From contig JBGPYB010000053.1 in the NCBI GenBank assembly GCA_041493035.1, positions 1 through 27,345 of the forward strand: a stretch of DNA of 27,345 bases, in the 5' to 3' direction. The stretch comes from JBGPYB01 sp041493035. Lineage in GTDB: Bacteria > Acidobacteriota > Vicinamibacteria > Fen-336. The notes beneath the pieces were generated by a model, which was given only the letters and a program-made list of their open reading frames with translations, had not been told where the DNA came from and did no database searches. Shown piece after piece: positions 15,339-22,383 of this stretch (positions are counted from its first letter, which is position 1; each line of letters begins with the position of its first letter). The position numbers and the translations under genes were made by a program.

Positions 15339-17486
15339 ATGTGGAAACGATGGCTCGTCATCCCTTGTGTCGTCGGCCTGGGTTGGCTGACGGTCGACAC
15401 GGCCCTCGCCCGTGAAGGGAAGCAGGTCACAGCCAAGGAGCTGCTGAAACAGGGCTTCTTCCAGGATTTCGAGGAGCTCGACCTCGAGACGCTGCTGGCT
15501 TTCAGCGACACCACCCTCAGGATTGCCACCCGCACCGAGCAGGTGCCCGACGAGGCGCCGGGCGCGGTCTCGATCGTCACGAGCGACGACATCAAGGCCA
15601 TGGGCGCGCGGACCCTGGAGGACGTGCTGCGCTCCATCCCGGGAGTGGATGTCACGACCGATGGCCTCGGTCGGCCCCTTATCGTCTTCCGCGGCGTAGC
15701 CTCGGGCGCGACGGGCGGCGGTTCCGAGAACGTGCTCATCCTGATGAATGGTCACCGCATCGACGAGCCCATCGAGGGTGGCGCGACGGCCATCAACTAC
15801 CTCGTGCCCGTCGGGAACGTCCAGAAGATCGAGATCCTTCGTGGCCCGGGTTCCGCCCTCTTCGGGTCGGGGGCGCTCGGCGGCGTCATCGACATCGTGA
15901 CGTTCACGCAGCGCGACTTCACGGGGATCGAGGCGTCCGCGGGCGGAGGCTCCTTCGCCACCCAGGAGTACGCCGTGAAGCTTGGGAGCGAAGGGCGGTC
16001 CCTCAAGATCGCCGGATACATCCAGTTCGAGGATACGAACGGGGCCGTGCGCATCGTCGGCCAGGACGCCCAGACCGGCATCGATCGCGCCTTGGCGTCC
16101 CAGGGGATCCCGGCTGCCTCGCTGGCTCCGGGTCGATCCACCGACGACCGTCGGCTCCTCGAGACGAACTACAACGCGACGTACAAGGACTACGACTTCA
16201 ACCTCCGAGTCAGCAACCAGCGTTCTCCTGGGTTCATCGGCATCGCCGAGTCCCTTGGGAGCGTCAACGATCTCATCCACCGCCAGGTCTCCATCGACGC
16301 GAGCCGTCGTCAAGAGCTCTCCCACGGCTGGACGCTGAGGACGCGCGTGAGCTTCGCCCAGAACGGAATGAAGCGCTTTCTCCAGGCCTTCCCACCAGGA
16401 TTTGTCGAGCCCCTCCCGGCCGGCGGCTTCGCCCAGTTCCCGTCAGGGGTCTTCGTCCAGGAGGAGTTGAACTCCAGGCGCTACGGCGCGGAGGGCGTGG
16501 CCCAAAAGAGCTTCGCGGATCACCAGATCCAGGTGGGCGCCGAGCTCGGGCGCGAATCAGCATTCGGCAGCGATTTGAGCGGCAACTACGACTTCCGCAC
16601 GGGCGCGCCGCAGCCCGACATCCGGCCTTTGGACGGAGCCGTCGAAGATCGGGGCCGGGGCGTCGCCTCTTTGTTCGTTCAGGACGTGTGGAGCCGCTCC
16701 ACCAAGCTCACCGTCACCGCCGGCCTGCGCTTCGATCACTACGGCGACGTCGGCAGCGTCGTGAGCCCCCGTCTCGCCACCGTGTTCCGGCTGCCGAAGG
16801 ATGCCCATCTGAAGCTTCTCTACGGCCGGGCGTTCCGTGCCCCGGCCCTAGGAGAGCAGTTCTTCAGCCTGCCTGGCTTCCTCGGCAACGCCTCCCTCGA
16901 GCCCGAGACCATCGACACCCTCGAGGCCATCTTTTCCTACAACAAGAAGCGCCTGAGGCTGTCGGGAGGTCTCTTCCAGAGCTTCGTTCGGAATGAGATC
17001 GTGGCCGAAGGGCCCTTCGTTGCGGGAGCCTCGCGACCCCTGATCAACGCTCCGGGCCGGGACATCCGGGGAGTCGAACTCGAGGTGCGACAGGGCTTCG
17101 GTGTCGGCAGCTCCTTCTTCTTCAACTACTCCAACCAGCACTCCGAGGAGGTCGACAGCGGAGAGCCCGCGGCCGGAACGCCTTCCCACATCGGCAACGT
17201 GGGCGCGACCTTTTCTCTCGCCGGGGGGACCCGCATCACCCCGAGCATCCTTTTCCGGAGCAGCCGCCCGCGGGTGGCGGACGATCCCCGCTCCCCGATA
17301 GGCGGCTACGCCCTCGTCAACCTCGCCGTCCGCGTTCCCAATGTCTACCGCGGGATCGTCGTGTCACTCAGCGCCCAGAACATCCTGAACAAGCTCTACT
17401 ACGACCCGGCCCCCGCGGGCGGCGTGCCCGGAGACTATCCACGACCGGGACGACGATTCTTCCTGAGCGCGACCTACCAGTTCTAG
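15339..17486 (+). CDS. TonB-dependent outer-membrane receptor
   Basis: A 715-residue receptor. The signal peptide is MWKRWLVIPCVVGLGWLTVD... with a likely cut after TALA at residue 24. A short N-terminal extension (LLKQGFFQDFEELDLETLLAFSD) precedes the plug domain, which runs from about residue 66 (RTEQVPDEAPGAVSIVT) to 180 and contains LEDVLRSIPGVDV and VQKIEILRGPGSALFGSGA, the classic plug motifs. The remaining 530 residues form the 22-strand barrel, ending in the aromatic C-terminus ATYQF required for outer-membrane insertion. These proteins import siderophores, cobalamin, sugars or other ligands using the proton-motive force. No FecR/sigma pair is nearby. Instead, a YfiR-like protein starts 6 bases after the stop and a CHASE8-like sensor kinase follows, so a signalling role alongside or instead of transport is likely. 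Ligand unknown. Confidence 0.94.
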   Translation: MWKRWLVIPCVVGLGWLTVDTALAREGKQVTAKELLKQGFFQDFEELDLETLLAFSDTTLRIATRTEQVPDEAPGAVSIVTSDDIKAMGARTLEDVLRSIPGVDVTTDGLGRPLIVFRGVASGATGGGSENVLILMNGHRIDEPIEGGATAINYLVPVGNVQKIEILRGPGSALFGSGALGGVIDIVTFTQRDFTGIEASAGGGSFATQEYAVKLGSEGRSLKIAGYIQFEDTNGAVRIVGQDAQTGIDRALASQGIPAASLAPGRSTDDRRLLETNYNATYKDYDFNLRVSNQRSPGFIGIAESLGSVNDLIHRQVSIDASRRQELSHGWTLRTRVSFAQNGMKRFLQAFPPGFVEPLPAGGFAQFPSGVFVQEELNSRRYGAEGVAQKSFADHQIQVGAELGRESAFGSDLSGNYDFRTGAPQPDIRPLDGAVEDRGRGVASLFVQDVWSRSTKLTVTAGLRFDHYGDVGSVVSPRLATVFRLPKDAHLKLLYGRAFRAPALGEQFFSLPGFLGNASLEPETIDTLEAIFSYNKKRLRLSGGLFQSFVRNEIVAEGPFVAGASRPLINAPGRDIRGVELEVRQGFGVGSSFFFNYSNQHSEEVDSGEPAAGTPSHIGNVGATFSLAGGTRITPSILFRSSRPRVADDPRSPIGGYALVNLAVRVPNVYRGIVVSLSAQNILNKLYYDPAPAGGVPGDYPRPGRRFFLSATYQF

Positions 17487-17492
17487 CAGCTG

Positions 17493-18119
17493 ATGCTCAA
17501 GTCTCTTCAACGCCGCTGGCCTTTTGGCCATAGCCCCGCGCGACCGTCGCGGTTCCGCACCTTGGGTGCGTTCCTCGCGATCGCGCTGGCGGTGGGGCCC
17601 GTGGGAGCGGAGGACATGCCGCTCTCCGCGGAGCTGCAGGTGCCTCTCCTGTTGAAGATCCTGATCTATGACCGGCACTTCGAGTCGCGGTTCGGCGCGG
17701 AGCTCAAGCTCGGAGTCGTCTACGCTCCCCTCGACCCGCAGTCGGTGAAGGCGGCCACCGACTTCACCGACGTTCTCTACAAATACGCGGGCAAGACCGT
17801 AAAGCGGCTGCCGGTCACCTATTTGCTCGTCGAGTTTTCGACCCCGGAGGGCCTCGAGCGGTCCATCACCGCCCGAGACATCGACGTACTGTACGTCGCA
17901 CCGGGGAATTCCAAGAACGTGGCGGCCATCATCAAGGTGAGCCGCGCCCGCGGCGTGACGACCATGACGGGGATTCCGGACTACGTGCGATCTGGCGTGT
18001 GTGTCGGCCTGGGCGTGTCCCAAGACCGCCCACAGATCCTGATCAACCGGCCCGCGTGCCTGCTGGAGGGAAGCGAGTTCGAGGTCAGCCTTCTCAATGC
18101 AGCGACCCTGGTCAAATAG
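17493..18119 (+). CDS. YfiR-family (DUF4154) periplasmic protein
   Basis: A 208-residue exported protein. The n-region is long and basic, followed by LGAFLAIALAVGPVGA, with a likely cut near residue 40. The mature part begins with the family's AELQVPLLLKILIYDRHF. It continues with a Rossmann-like core (LKLGVVYAPLDP, DIDVLYVAPGN, ARGVTTMTGIPDYV) and ends with QILINRPACLLEGSEFEVSLLNAA, which matches the I-N-x-x-A-x-x-x-G C-terminal signature. Two cysteines (in SGVC and PAC) could pair. In Pseudomonas, YfiR is a periplasmic repressor that binds the CHASE8-type sensor of the diguanylate cyclase YfiN and is itself held by the outer-membrane lipoprotein YfiB. Here it lies between a TonB-dependent receptor (6-base gap) and a CHASE8-like histidine kinase (16-base gap), so it probably links the two. 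Confidence 0.85.
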   Translation: MLKSLQRRWPFGHSPARPSRFRTLGAFLAIALAVGPVGAEDMPLSAELQVPLLLKILIYDRHFESRFGAELKLGVVYAPLDPQSVKAATDFTDVLYKYAGKTVKRLPVTYLLVEFSTPEGLERSITARDIDVLYVAPGNSKNVAAIIKVSRARGVTTMTGIPDYVRSGVCVGLGVSQDRPQILINRPACLLEGSEFEVSLLNAATLVK

Positions 18120-18135
18120 ATGAGCAAGTGGTGAA

Positions 18136-20406
18136 ATGGCGATGAAACTCGTACGGGCGTTCCGGAACCTTTCGATCCGTCGAAAGCTGACCCTCATCGT
18201 GATGTCGACGAGCAGCGTGGCCCTGCTGGTCGCCAGCCTGGCCATCGCGGTCTACGACACCGTCACCTTCCGCCAACGGATGGTCAACGACCTGAACGTC
18301 GTCGCCGACGGCGTGGGGATCAACAGCTCGGCGGCCCTGGCCTTCGACGTCGCGAGCTCGGGGCAGGACATCCTTGCCGCGCTCCGCGCCTATCCCCACA
18401 TCGTCGCCGCCTGCATTTTCACGCGCGACGGCCGCGTCTTCGCGCGCTACGTTCGCCCCGGCGAGATGGAAGGTTTCAAGGCCCCCGCGCCCCAGCCCAC
18501 GGGACACACCTTCGAGTCCGGGCGACTCCACCTCTTCCGCGACATCCTGACGTCCGCGGAGGAGGAAGGGAAGATCGGCACGGTCTATTTCCAGTCGGAC
18601 ATGGAGGAGCTTCAGGACCGGCGCAAGCGCTTCGCGCGTACGGTGGCCGTTGTGCTCCTCGCCTCGTCCTTGGCGGCCTTTCTCCTCTCGTCGCGGCTCC
18701 AAGGGCTCATCTCCCGGCCCATTCTCGACCTCGTGGACCTCGAGACGCGCGTTTCGAGAGAGAAGGACTACTCGTTGCGAGCCGTCAAGGCGGCCGACGA
18801 CGAACTGGGGTTGCTCATCGACGGCTTCAACGAGATGCTGGTCCAGATCCAGAGCCGGGACGCCGAGCTGACGATCGCGAAAGAAGCGGCCGAGCAGGCC
18901 AACCGGGCCAAGAGCTCCTTCCTCGCGAACATGAGCCACGAGCTCCGGACGCCGCTCAACGCCATCATCGGCTACAGCGAGATGCTCCAGGAGGAAGCCG
19001 AGGACCAGCAGCTCGATGCTCTGATCCCCGACCTCAAGAAAGTCCACGGCGCCGGACGCCACCTCCTGGCCCTCATCAACGACATCCTGGACCTTTCGAA
19101 GATCGAGTCGGGGAAGATGGAGCTCTTCCTCGAGACCTTCGAGATCCGGTCCCTCGTGGCCGACGTCAGGAGCACCATCCATCCGCTGATGGAAAAGAAC
19201 CACAACATCCTCGACATCCGCTGCGCCGACGCCCTCGGCACCATGTACGCCGACGTGACCCGTGTCCGCCAGGTGCTGTTCAACCTCCTGAGCAACGCCA
19301 GCAAGTTCACGGAACGTGGAACCGTCACGCTGGAGGTGACCCGCGAGGGTTCTGCTTCGGGGCGCGGCGAGGTGGTCTTCCGGGTGCGGGACACCGGGAT
19401 CGGAATGGGCCCCGAGCAGCAGGCGCGTCTCTTCCAGGCTTTCACACAGGCCGATGCCTCCACGTCGCGGCGCTACGGAGGGACCGGTCTCGGCCTCGTC
19501 ATCAGTCGTCGCATCTGCCAGATGATGGACGGCGACATCAGCGTGGAGAGCGAGGCAGGCCGGGGTTCGGTCTTTACCGTTCGGCTTCCCCTCGCCGTGC
19601 CGGGTCGGCGCACCCCGCCGGCGCCGCGTGTCGAGGTCTCGGGCGATGCCTTGGCAGTCTCGCCCGTCGAAGGGACCGACACGGTCCTGGTCATCGACGA
19701 CGACGACAGCGCGCGGGAAATCCTCGCGCGCGGCCTCGCCAAGGAGGGGTTCAGGGTCCTCAGGGCTTCGTCGGGGGAGGACGGAGTGAAGCTGGCCCGA
19801 GAGCACCGCCCCGACGTCATCACCCTGGACATCCTCATGCCGGGAATGGACGGCTGGTCGGTCTTGCGGATGCTGAAGAGCGATCCGCAGGTGATGGAGA
19901 TCCCCGTAGTCCTCATCACCATGGTCGACGGGCGCGACATGGGGAAGGCCCTGGGAGCGGCGGACTATCTCCCGAAGCCCATCGACCGCGAACGGCTCGC
20001 GGCGGTGCTGCGAAAGTACAAGTGCACCGACCCGCCGTGCCCCGTCCTGGTGGTCGAGGACGACGCGCCGACACGTGAGCTGATGAAGCGGACGCTCACG
20101 AGCGCCGGGTGGAAGGTGTGCGAAGCGGTCAATGGTCGGGATGCCCTGACGATGGTGGGCAAGAGCCGCCCTGACCTGATCCTCCTGGATCTGATGATGC
20201 CCGAGATGGACGGCTTCGAATTCGTCGAGCAACTTCGCGAGAACCCCGCGTGGCGCGAGATCCCGGTGGTCGTGGTGACGGCCAAGGAACTGACGAACGA
20301 CGATCGTGACCGCCTGAGCGGCCACGTCCGGAGCATCCTCCAGAAGGGTGCCTTGTCCCACGAAGAGCTGGCCCGCGAGATCCGCTCCGTGGCGCGGCTG
20401 ACCTAG
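18136..20406 (+). CDS. Hybrid histidine kinase: CHASE8-like sensor, HAMP, HisKA, HATPase, two receivers
   Basis: A 756-residue inner-membrane kinase. Order: first membrane helix at about 18-40; periplasmic domain about 41-165 with SSAALAFDVASSG, ILAALRAYPHIVAACIF and VFARYVRPG, the pattern of CHASE8 in YfiN-type proteins; second helix about 167-185 (VAVVLLASSLAAFLL); HAMP to about 245; HisKA with phospho-acceptor His268 in NMSHELRTPLN; HATPase with NLLSNASKFT, DTGIGMG and GGTGLGLVIS. Two receivers follow, with phospho-acceptors Asp565 (TLDILMPGMDGW) and Asp685 (LLDLMMPEMDGF). There is no histidine phosphotransfer or DNA-binding domain, so phosphate must pass to an unseen HPt/regulator or the second receiver acts allosterically. 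The ATG at 18136 has no strong Shine-Dalgarno; an ATG two codons later (18142) is possible. Confidence 0.92.
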   Translation: MAMKLVRAFRNLSIRRKLTLIVMSTSSVALLVASLAIAVYDTVTFRQRMVNDLNVVADGVGINSSAALAFDVASSGQDILAALRAYPHIVAACIFTRDGRVFARYVRPGEMEGFKAPAPQPTGHTFESGRLHLFRDILTSAEEEGKIGTVYFQSDMEELQDRRKRFARTVAVVLLASSLAAFLLSSRLQGLISRPILDLVDLETRVSREKDYSLRAVKAADDELGLLIDGFNEMLVQIQSRDAELTIAKEAAEQANRAKSSFLANMSHELRTPLNAIIGYSEMLQEEAEDQQLDALIPDLKKVHGAGRHLLALINDILDLSKIESGKMELFLETFEIRSLVADVRSTIHPLMEKNHNILDIRCADALGTMYADVTRVRQVLFNLLSNASKFTERGTVTLEVTREGSASGRGEVVFRVRDTGIGMGPEQQARLFQAFTQADASTSRRYGGTGLGLVISRRICQMMDGDISVESEAGRGSVFTVRLPLAVPGRRTPPAPRVEVSGDALAVSPVEGTDTVLVIDDDDSAREILARGLAKEGFRVLRASSGEDGVKLAREHRPDVITLDILMPGMDGWSVLRMLKSDPQVMEIPVVLITMVDGRDMGKALGAADYLPKPIDRERLAAVLRKYKCTDPPCPVLVVEDDAPTRELMKRTLTSAGWKVCEAVNGRDALTMVGKSRPDLILLDLMMPEMDGFEFVEQLRENPAWREIPVVVVTAKELTNDDRDRLSGHVRSILQKGALSHEELAREIRSVARLT

Positions 20407-20427
20407 AAGCCGGACGACGGTCTGCGC

Positions 20428-20433
20428 TATGAT
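20428..20433 (+). promoter_or_regulatory. Candidate -10 element (TATGAT) close to the GcvT-like start
   Basis: TATGAT lies 9 bases before the ATG at 20443, so a transcript from it would be almost leaderless. No -35 box and no Shine-Dalgarno is visible. Read-through from the kinase gene is the alternative. Confidence 0.25.
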
Positions 20434-20442
20434 CCCCGCGCT

Positions 20443-21630
20443 ATGCCAATAGGATCGGTCTTTCACTCCCGCACCTCGGTGCTCTGCGAGAGCATGAGCT
20501 GGCGCGATTGGGCCGGCTTCTTTGCCGTCAGCAGCTACGAGGTCCACCACGAACGCGAGTACAACGCGATCCGCAACGCGGCCGCCCTCATCGACATCTC
20601 TCCCCTGTTCAAGTACCGGGTGAGCGGCAAGGACGCCCTCCGCCTCGTGGATCGCGTCGTCACTCGTGACATGACCAAGGTGTCCGTGGGTCAGGTGGTC
20701 TACACCCATTGGTGCGATGGGGACGGCAGGGTGATCGACGACGGCACGGTGTCCCGGTTGGAGGAGAACGTCTACCGATGGACGGCGGCCGACCCGAGTC
20801 TCCGCTGGTTCAGGGAGAACAGCCTGGGTCTCGACGTCCAGGTCGAGGACGTTTCCGAGCGCACGGCTGCCGTGGCCCTTCAGGGACCCACGAGCCGCGA
20901 CATCCTGAAGGCTTGCGCCGGAGACGAGGTGGCGAGCCTCAAGTACTTCCGCGTGCGTCCCTTCACCATCGCGGGAATCCCGGTCGAGATCTCCCGCACC
21001 GGATACACGGGAGACCTGGGCTACGAGGTCTGGGCGCCAGCGGAGCGGGCCGAAGCTCTTTGGGACGCTCTGATGGCCGCCGGGCGTCCCTACGACCTCA
21101 CGCCCACCGGAATGCTGGCGTTGGACGTGGCGCGGATCGAGGCCGGGCTCATCCTTCTCGACGTCGACTACACGAGCGCCAAGAAGGCCCTCATCTCGTC
21201 TCAGGCGTACTCTCCCTACGAGATCGGCCTCGGTCGGTCGGTCCACCTCGACAAGGCCCCCTTCATCGGCCAGGCCGCGCTAAGGCGTCTCGCGAAGACG
21301 GGCCCCGCGCGCCAGCTCGTCGGCCTCGACGTGGATTGGCCCGATCTCGAGCGACTCCACGACGAGGTGGGACTGTCCCCCCAGCTCCCGGCCACGGCTT
21401 CGCGGGCGTCGGTGCCGGTCTATCGCGACGGCGTCCAGGTGGGGAGGGCGACGAGCACGACGTGGTCGCCGACTCTCAAGAGACTCATCGCCCTGGCGAG
21501 CGTGGCGTCGGATGCCGCCGCACTGGGGACCCGCCTGGGGATGGAGTTCACCGTCGATCACCAGCGCAAGCAGGTGGGCGTGACCGTCGCCAAGCTCCCG
21601 TTCTTCGACCCGTCGCGCAAGCGGGCGTAG
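20443..21630 (+). CDS. GcvT-type folate-dependent aminomethyltransferase family protein
   Basis: A 395-residue protein with the complete T-protein fold. The N-terminal domain starts CESMSWRDWAGFFAVSSYEVHHEREYNAIRN (read as two pieces) and INIT-type IDISPLFKYRVSG. The catalytic acidic pair is Asp99-Asp100 in GRVIDDGTVSRL. ALQGPTSRD and SRTGYTGDLGYEVW are the folate-domain signatures. The C-terminal beta-barrel ends AKLPFFDPSRKRA. Relatives move a one-carbon unit from an amino or methylated donor to tetrahydrofolate (glycine cleavage T-protein, sarcosine and dimethylglycine dehydrogenase tails, DMSP demethylase). No gcvH, gcvP or dehydrogenase gene is nearby, so a stand-alone demethylase or an uncharacterised member is more likely than glycine cleavage. 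It starts 36 bases after the kinase gene, with a possible -10 box just before it. Confidence 0.87.
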   Translation: MPIGSVFHSRTSVLCESMSWRDWAGFFAVSSYEVHHEREYNAIRNAAALIDISPLFKYRVSGKDALRLVDRVVTRDMTKVSVGQVVYTHWCDGDGRVIDDGTVSRLEENVYRWTAADPSLRWFRENSLGLDVQVEDVSERTAAVALQGPTSRDILKACAGDEVASLKYFRVRPFTIAGIPVEISRTGYTGDLGYEVWAPAERAEALWDALMAAGRPYDLTPTGMLALDVARIEAGLILLDVDYTSAKKALISSQAYSPYEIGLGRSVHLDKAPFIGQAALRRLAKTGPARQLVGLDVDWPDLERLHDEVGLSPQLPATASRASVPVYRDGVQVGRATSTTWSPTLKRLIALASVASDAAALGTRLGMEFTVDHQRKQVGVTVAKLPFFDPSRKRA

Positions 21631-21651
21631 GCGCCGTCCGGCGAGCTTCGT

Positions 21652-22308
21652 CTAGGCGCGCCCGGTCTTGCGTCGAGGAGGCGCAGGAGGGGTCGGCGCC
21701 ACCTCGAGCCCGCCGAAGAAGAGGTCCCGCATGTCCTGGGAGAGGCCGTCGGGGGTGATGGTTCCGTCGGGGCGGAACCACTTGTAGATCCAGAGAACCA
21801 TTCCGAGAAACGAGAAGGCCGCCACCGTGGGGTTCACCGGCCGGATCCGTCCCGCCCGAATCGCTTCGGCGAACGAGCTCTCGAGAAAGCGAACGTAGCG
21901 CTTCTTCCGGGAATTGATCTGGCTGCGTGCATCCCCCGTCAGCGTCGCGTGCTCGTGGAGGATGATCGTGACCTCCTTGCTCCACCCCTGGGTGACGAGC
22001 AGCACGTTCTTGTCCATACAGGCCCGGAGCCGTTCCACCGGATCGACGATGGTCACGACCTGGGAGAGAACCTGCTCCTCGAAGACGTCCATGCCGTAGT
22101 TCTGGATTTCGAGGAGCAGATGTTCCTTGCTGCGGATGTGGTGATAGAGGCCCGCCTTGGTCAGGGAGCACGCGTCGGCGATGTCCTGGATCGAGGCGCC
22201 CTCGTAGCCCTTCTCGCAGATGAGCCTCGCCGCGGTCTCGAGGATCTGTCGGTGGCGATCTTTGGCACTTTCCGCTGTCTTTCCGGTTCCCGCTTCCGCT
22301 TTGGCCAC
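21652..22308 (-). CDS. TetR/AcrR-family transcriptional regulator
   Basis: A 218-residue repressor-type regulator. The DNA-binding domain spans about residues 18-66: ILETAARLICEKGYEGASIQDIADACSLTKAGLYHHI, with LYHHIRSKEHLL closing the fourth helix. The C-terminal ligand domain (VERLRACMDKNV, WIYKWFRPDGTITPDGL) resembles the branch of TetR proteins that includes KstR2-like and fatty-acid/acyl-CoA regulators. The GTG at 22308 is preferred over the TTG at 22311, because AGGAGG (22319-22314) is then 5 rather than 2 bases away. It diverges from the membrane-protein gene at 22384. An inverted repeat overlapping its own promoter suggests autoregulation and control of that neighbour. The effector is unknown; an acyl-CoA ligand is a guess from the subfamily. 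Confidence 0.92.
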   Translation of the reverse strand: MAKAEAGTGKTAESAKDRHRQILETAARLICEKGYEGASIQDIADACSLTKAGLYHHIRSKEHLLLEIQNYGMDVFEEQVLSQVVTIVDPVERLRACMDKNVLLVTQGWSKEVTIILHEHATLTGDARSQINSRKKRYVRFLESSFAEAIRAGRIRPVNPTVAAFSFLGMVLWIYKWFRPDGTITPDGLSQDMRDLFFGGLEVAPTPPAPPRRKTGRA

Positions 22309-22313
22309 CAAGG

Positions 22314-22319
22314 CCTCCT
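22314..22319 (-). promoter_or_regulatory. Ribosome binding site AGGAGG of the TetR-family gene
   Basis: A perfect AGGAGG on the - strand, 5 bases before GTG at 22308 and 2 bases before TTG at 22311. The spacing decides in favour of GTG. Confidence 0.8.
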
Positions 22320-22328
22320 CTCAGGTGC

Positions 22329-22348
22329 CTCGCTCTTACCTGAGCGAG
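22329..22348. promoter_or_regulatory. Inverted repeat, candidate TetR operator
   Basis: Perfect 7-base arms CTCGCTC and GAGCGAG flank a 6-base centre (TTACCT). The site covers the -10 and part of the spacer of the TetR gene's promoter and lies about 20 bases upstream of the -10-like box of the divergent gene. Size and position are typical of a TetR dimer site. A second, overlapping pair (CAGGT at 22322, ACCTG at 22338) also exists, so the exact centre is uncertain. Confidence 0.5.
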
Positions 22349-22362
22349 CGCCACTCTGTCAA
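22333..22362 (-). promoter_or_regulatory. Promoter of the TetR-family gene
   Basis: On the - strand a perfect TTGACA (22362-22357) is followed after 18 bases by TAAGAG (22338-22333). Transcription would start near 22326, just before the AGGAGG site. The -10 is weak (three of six), but the arrangement of promoter, operator, ribosome site and start is coherent. Confidence 0.5.
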
Positions 22363-22367
22363 ACGCG

Positions 22368-22373
22368 TAGAAT
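22368..22373 (+). promoter_or_regulatory. Candidate -10 element (TAGAAT) close to the GTG of the membrane-protein gene
   Basis: TAGAAT ends 10 bases before the GTG at 22384. A transcript from it would have almost no leader, and no Shine-Dalgarno is present before the GTG. No -35 hexamer is visible. Confidence 0.35.
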
Positions 22374-22383
22374 CCTCGACTGA

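Noticed and set aside
18112..21246. A very long open frame (over 1000 codons) on the - strand opposite the kinase and GcvT-like genes
   Set aside because: It is a GC-rich shadow frame: no recognisable domain, rich in His/Arg/Asp/Val-type antisense composition, and the + strand genes there have complete motifs.
21631..21651. Terminator between the convergent GcvT-like and TetR genes
   Set aside because: Only a 4-base stem (CGCC/GGCG) and no T run.
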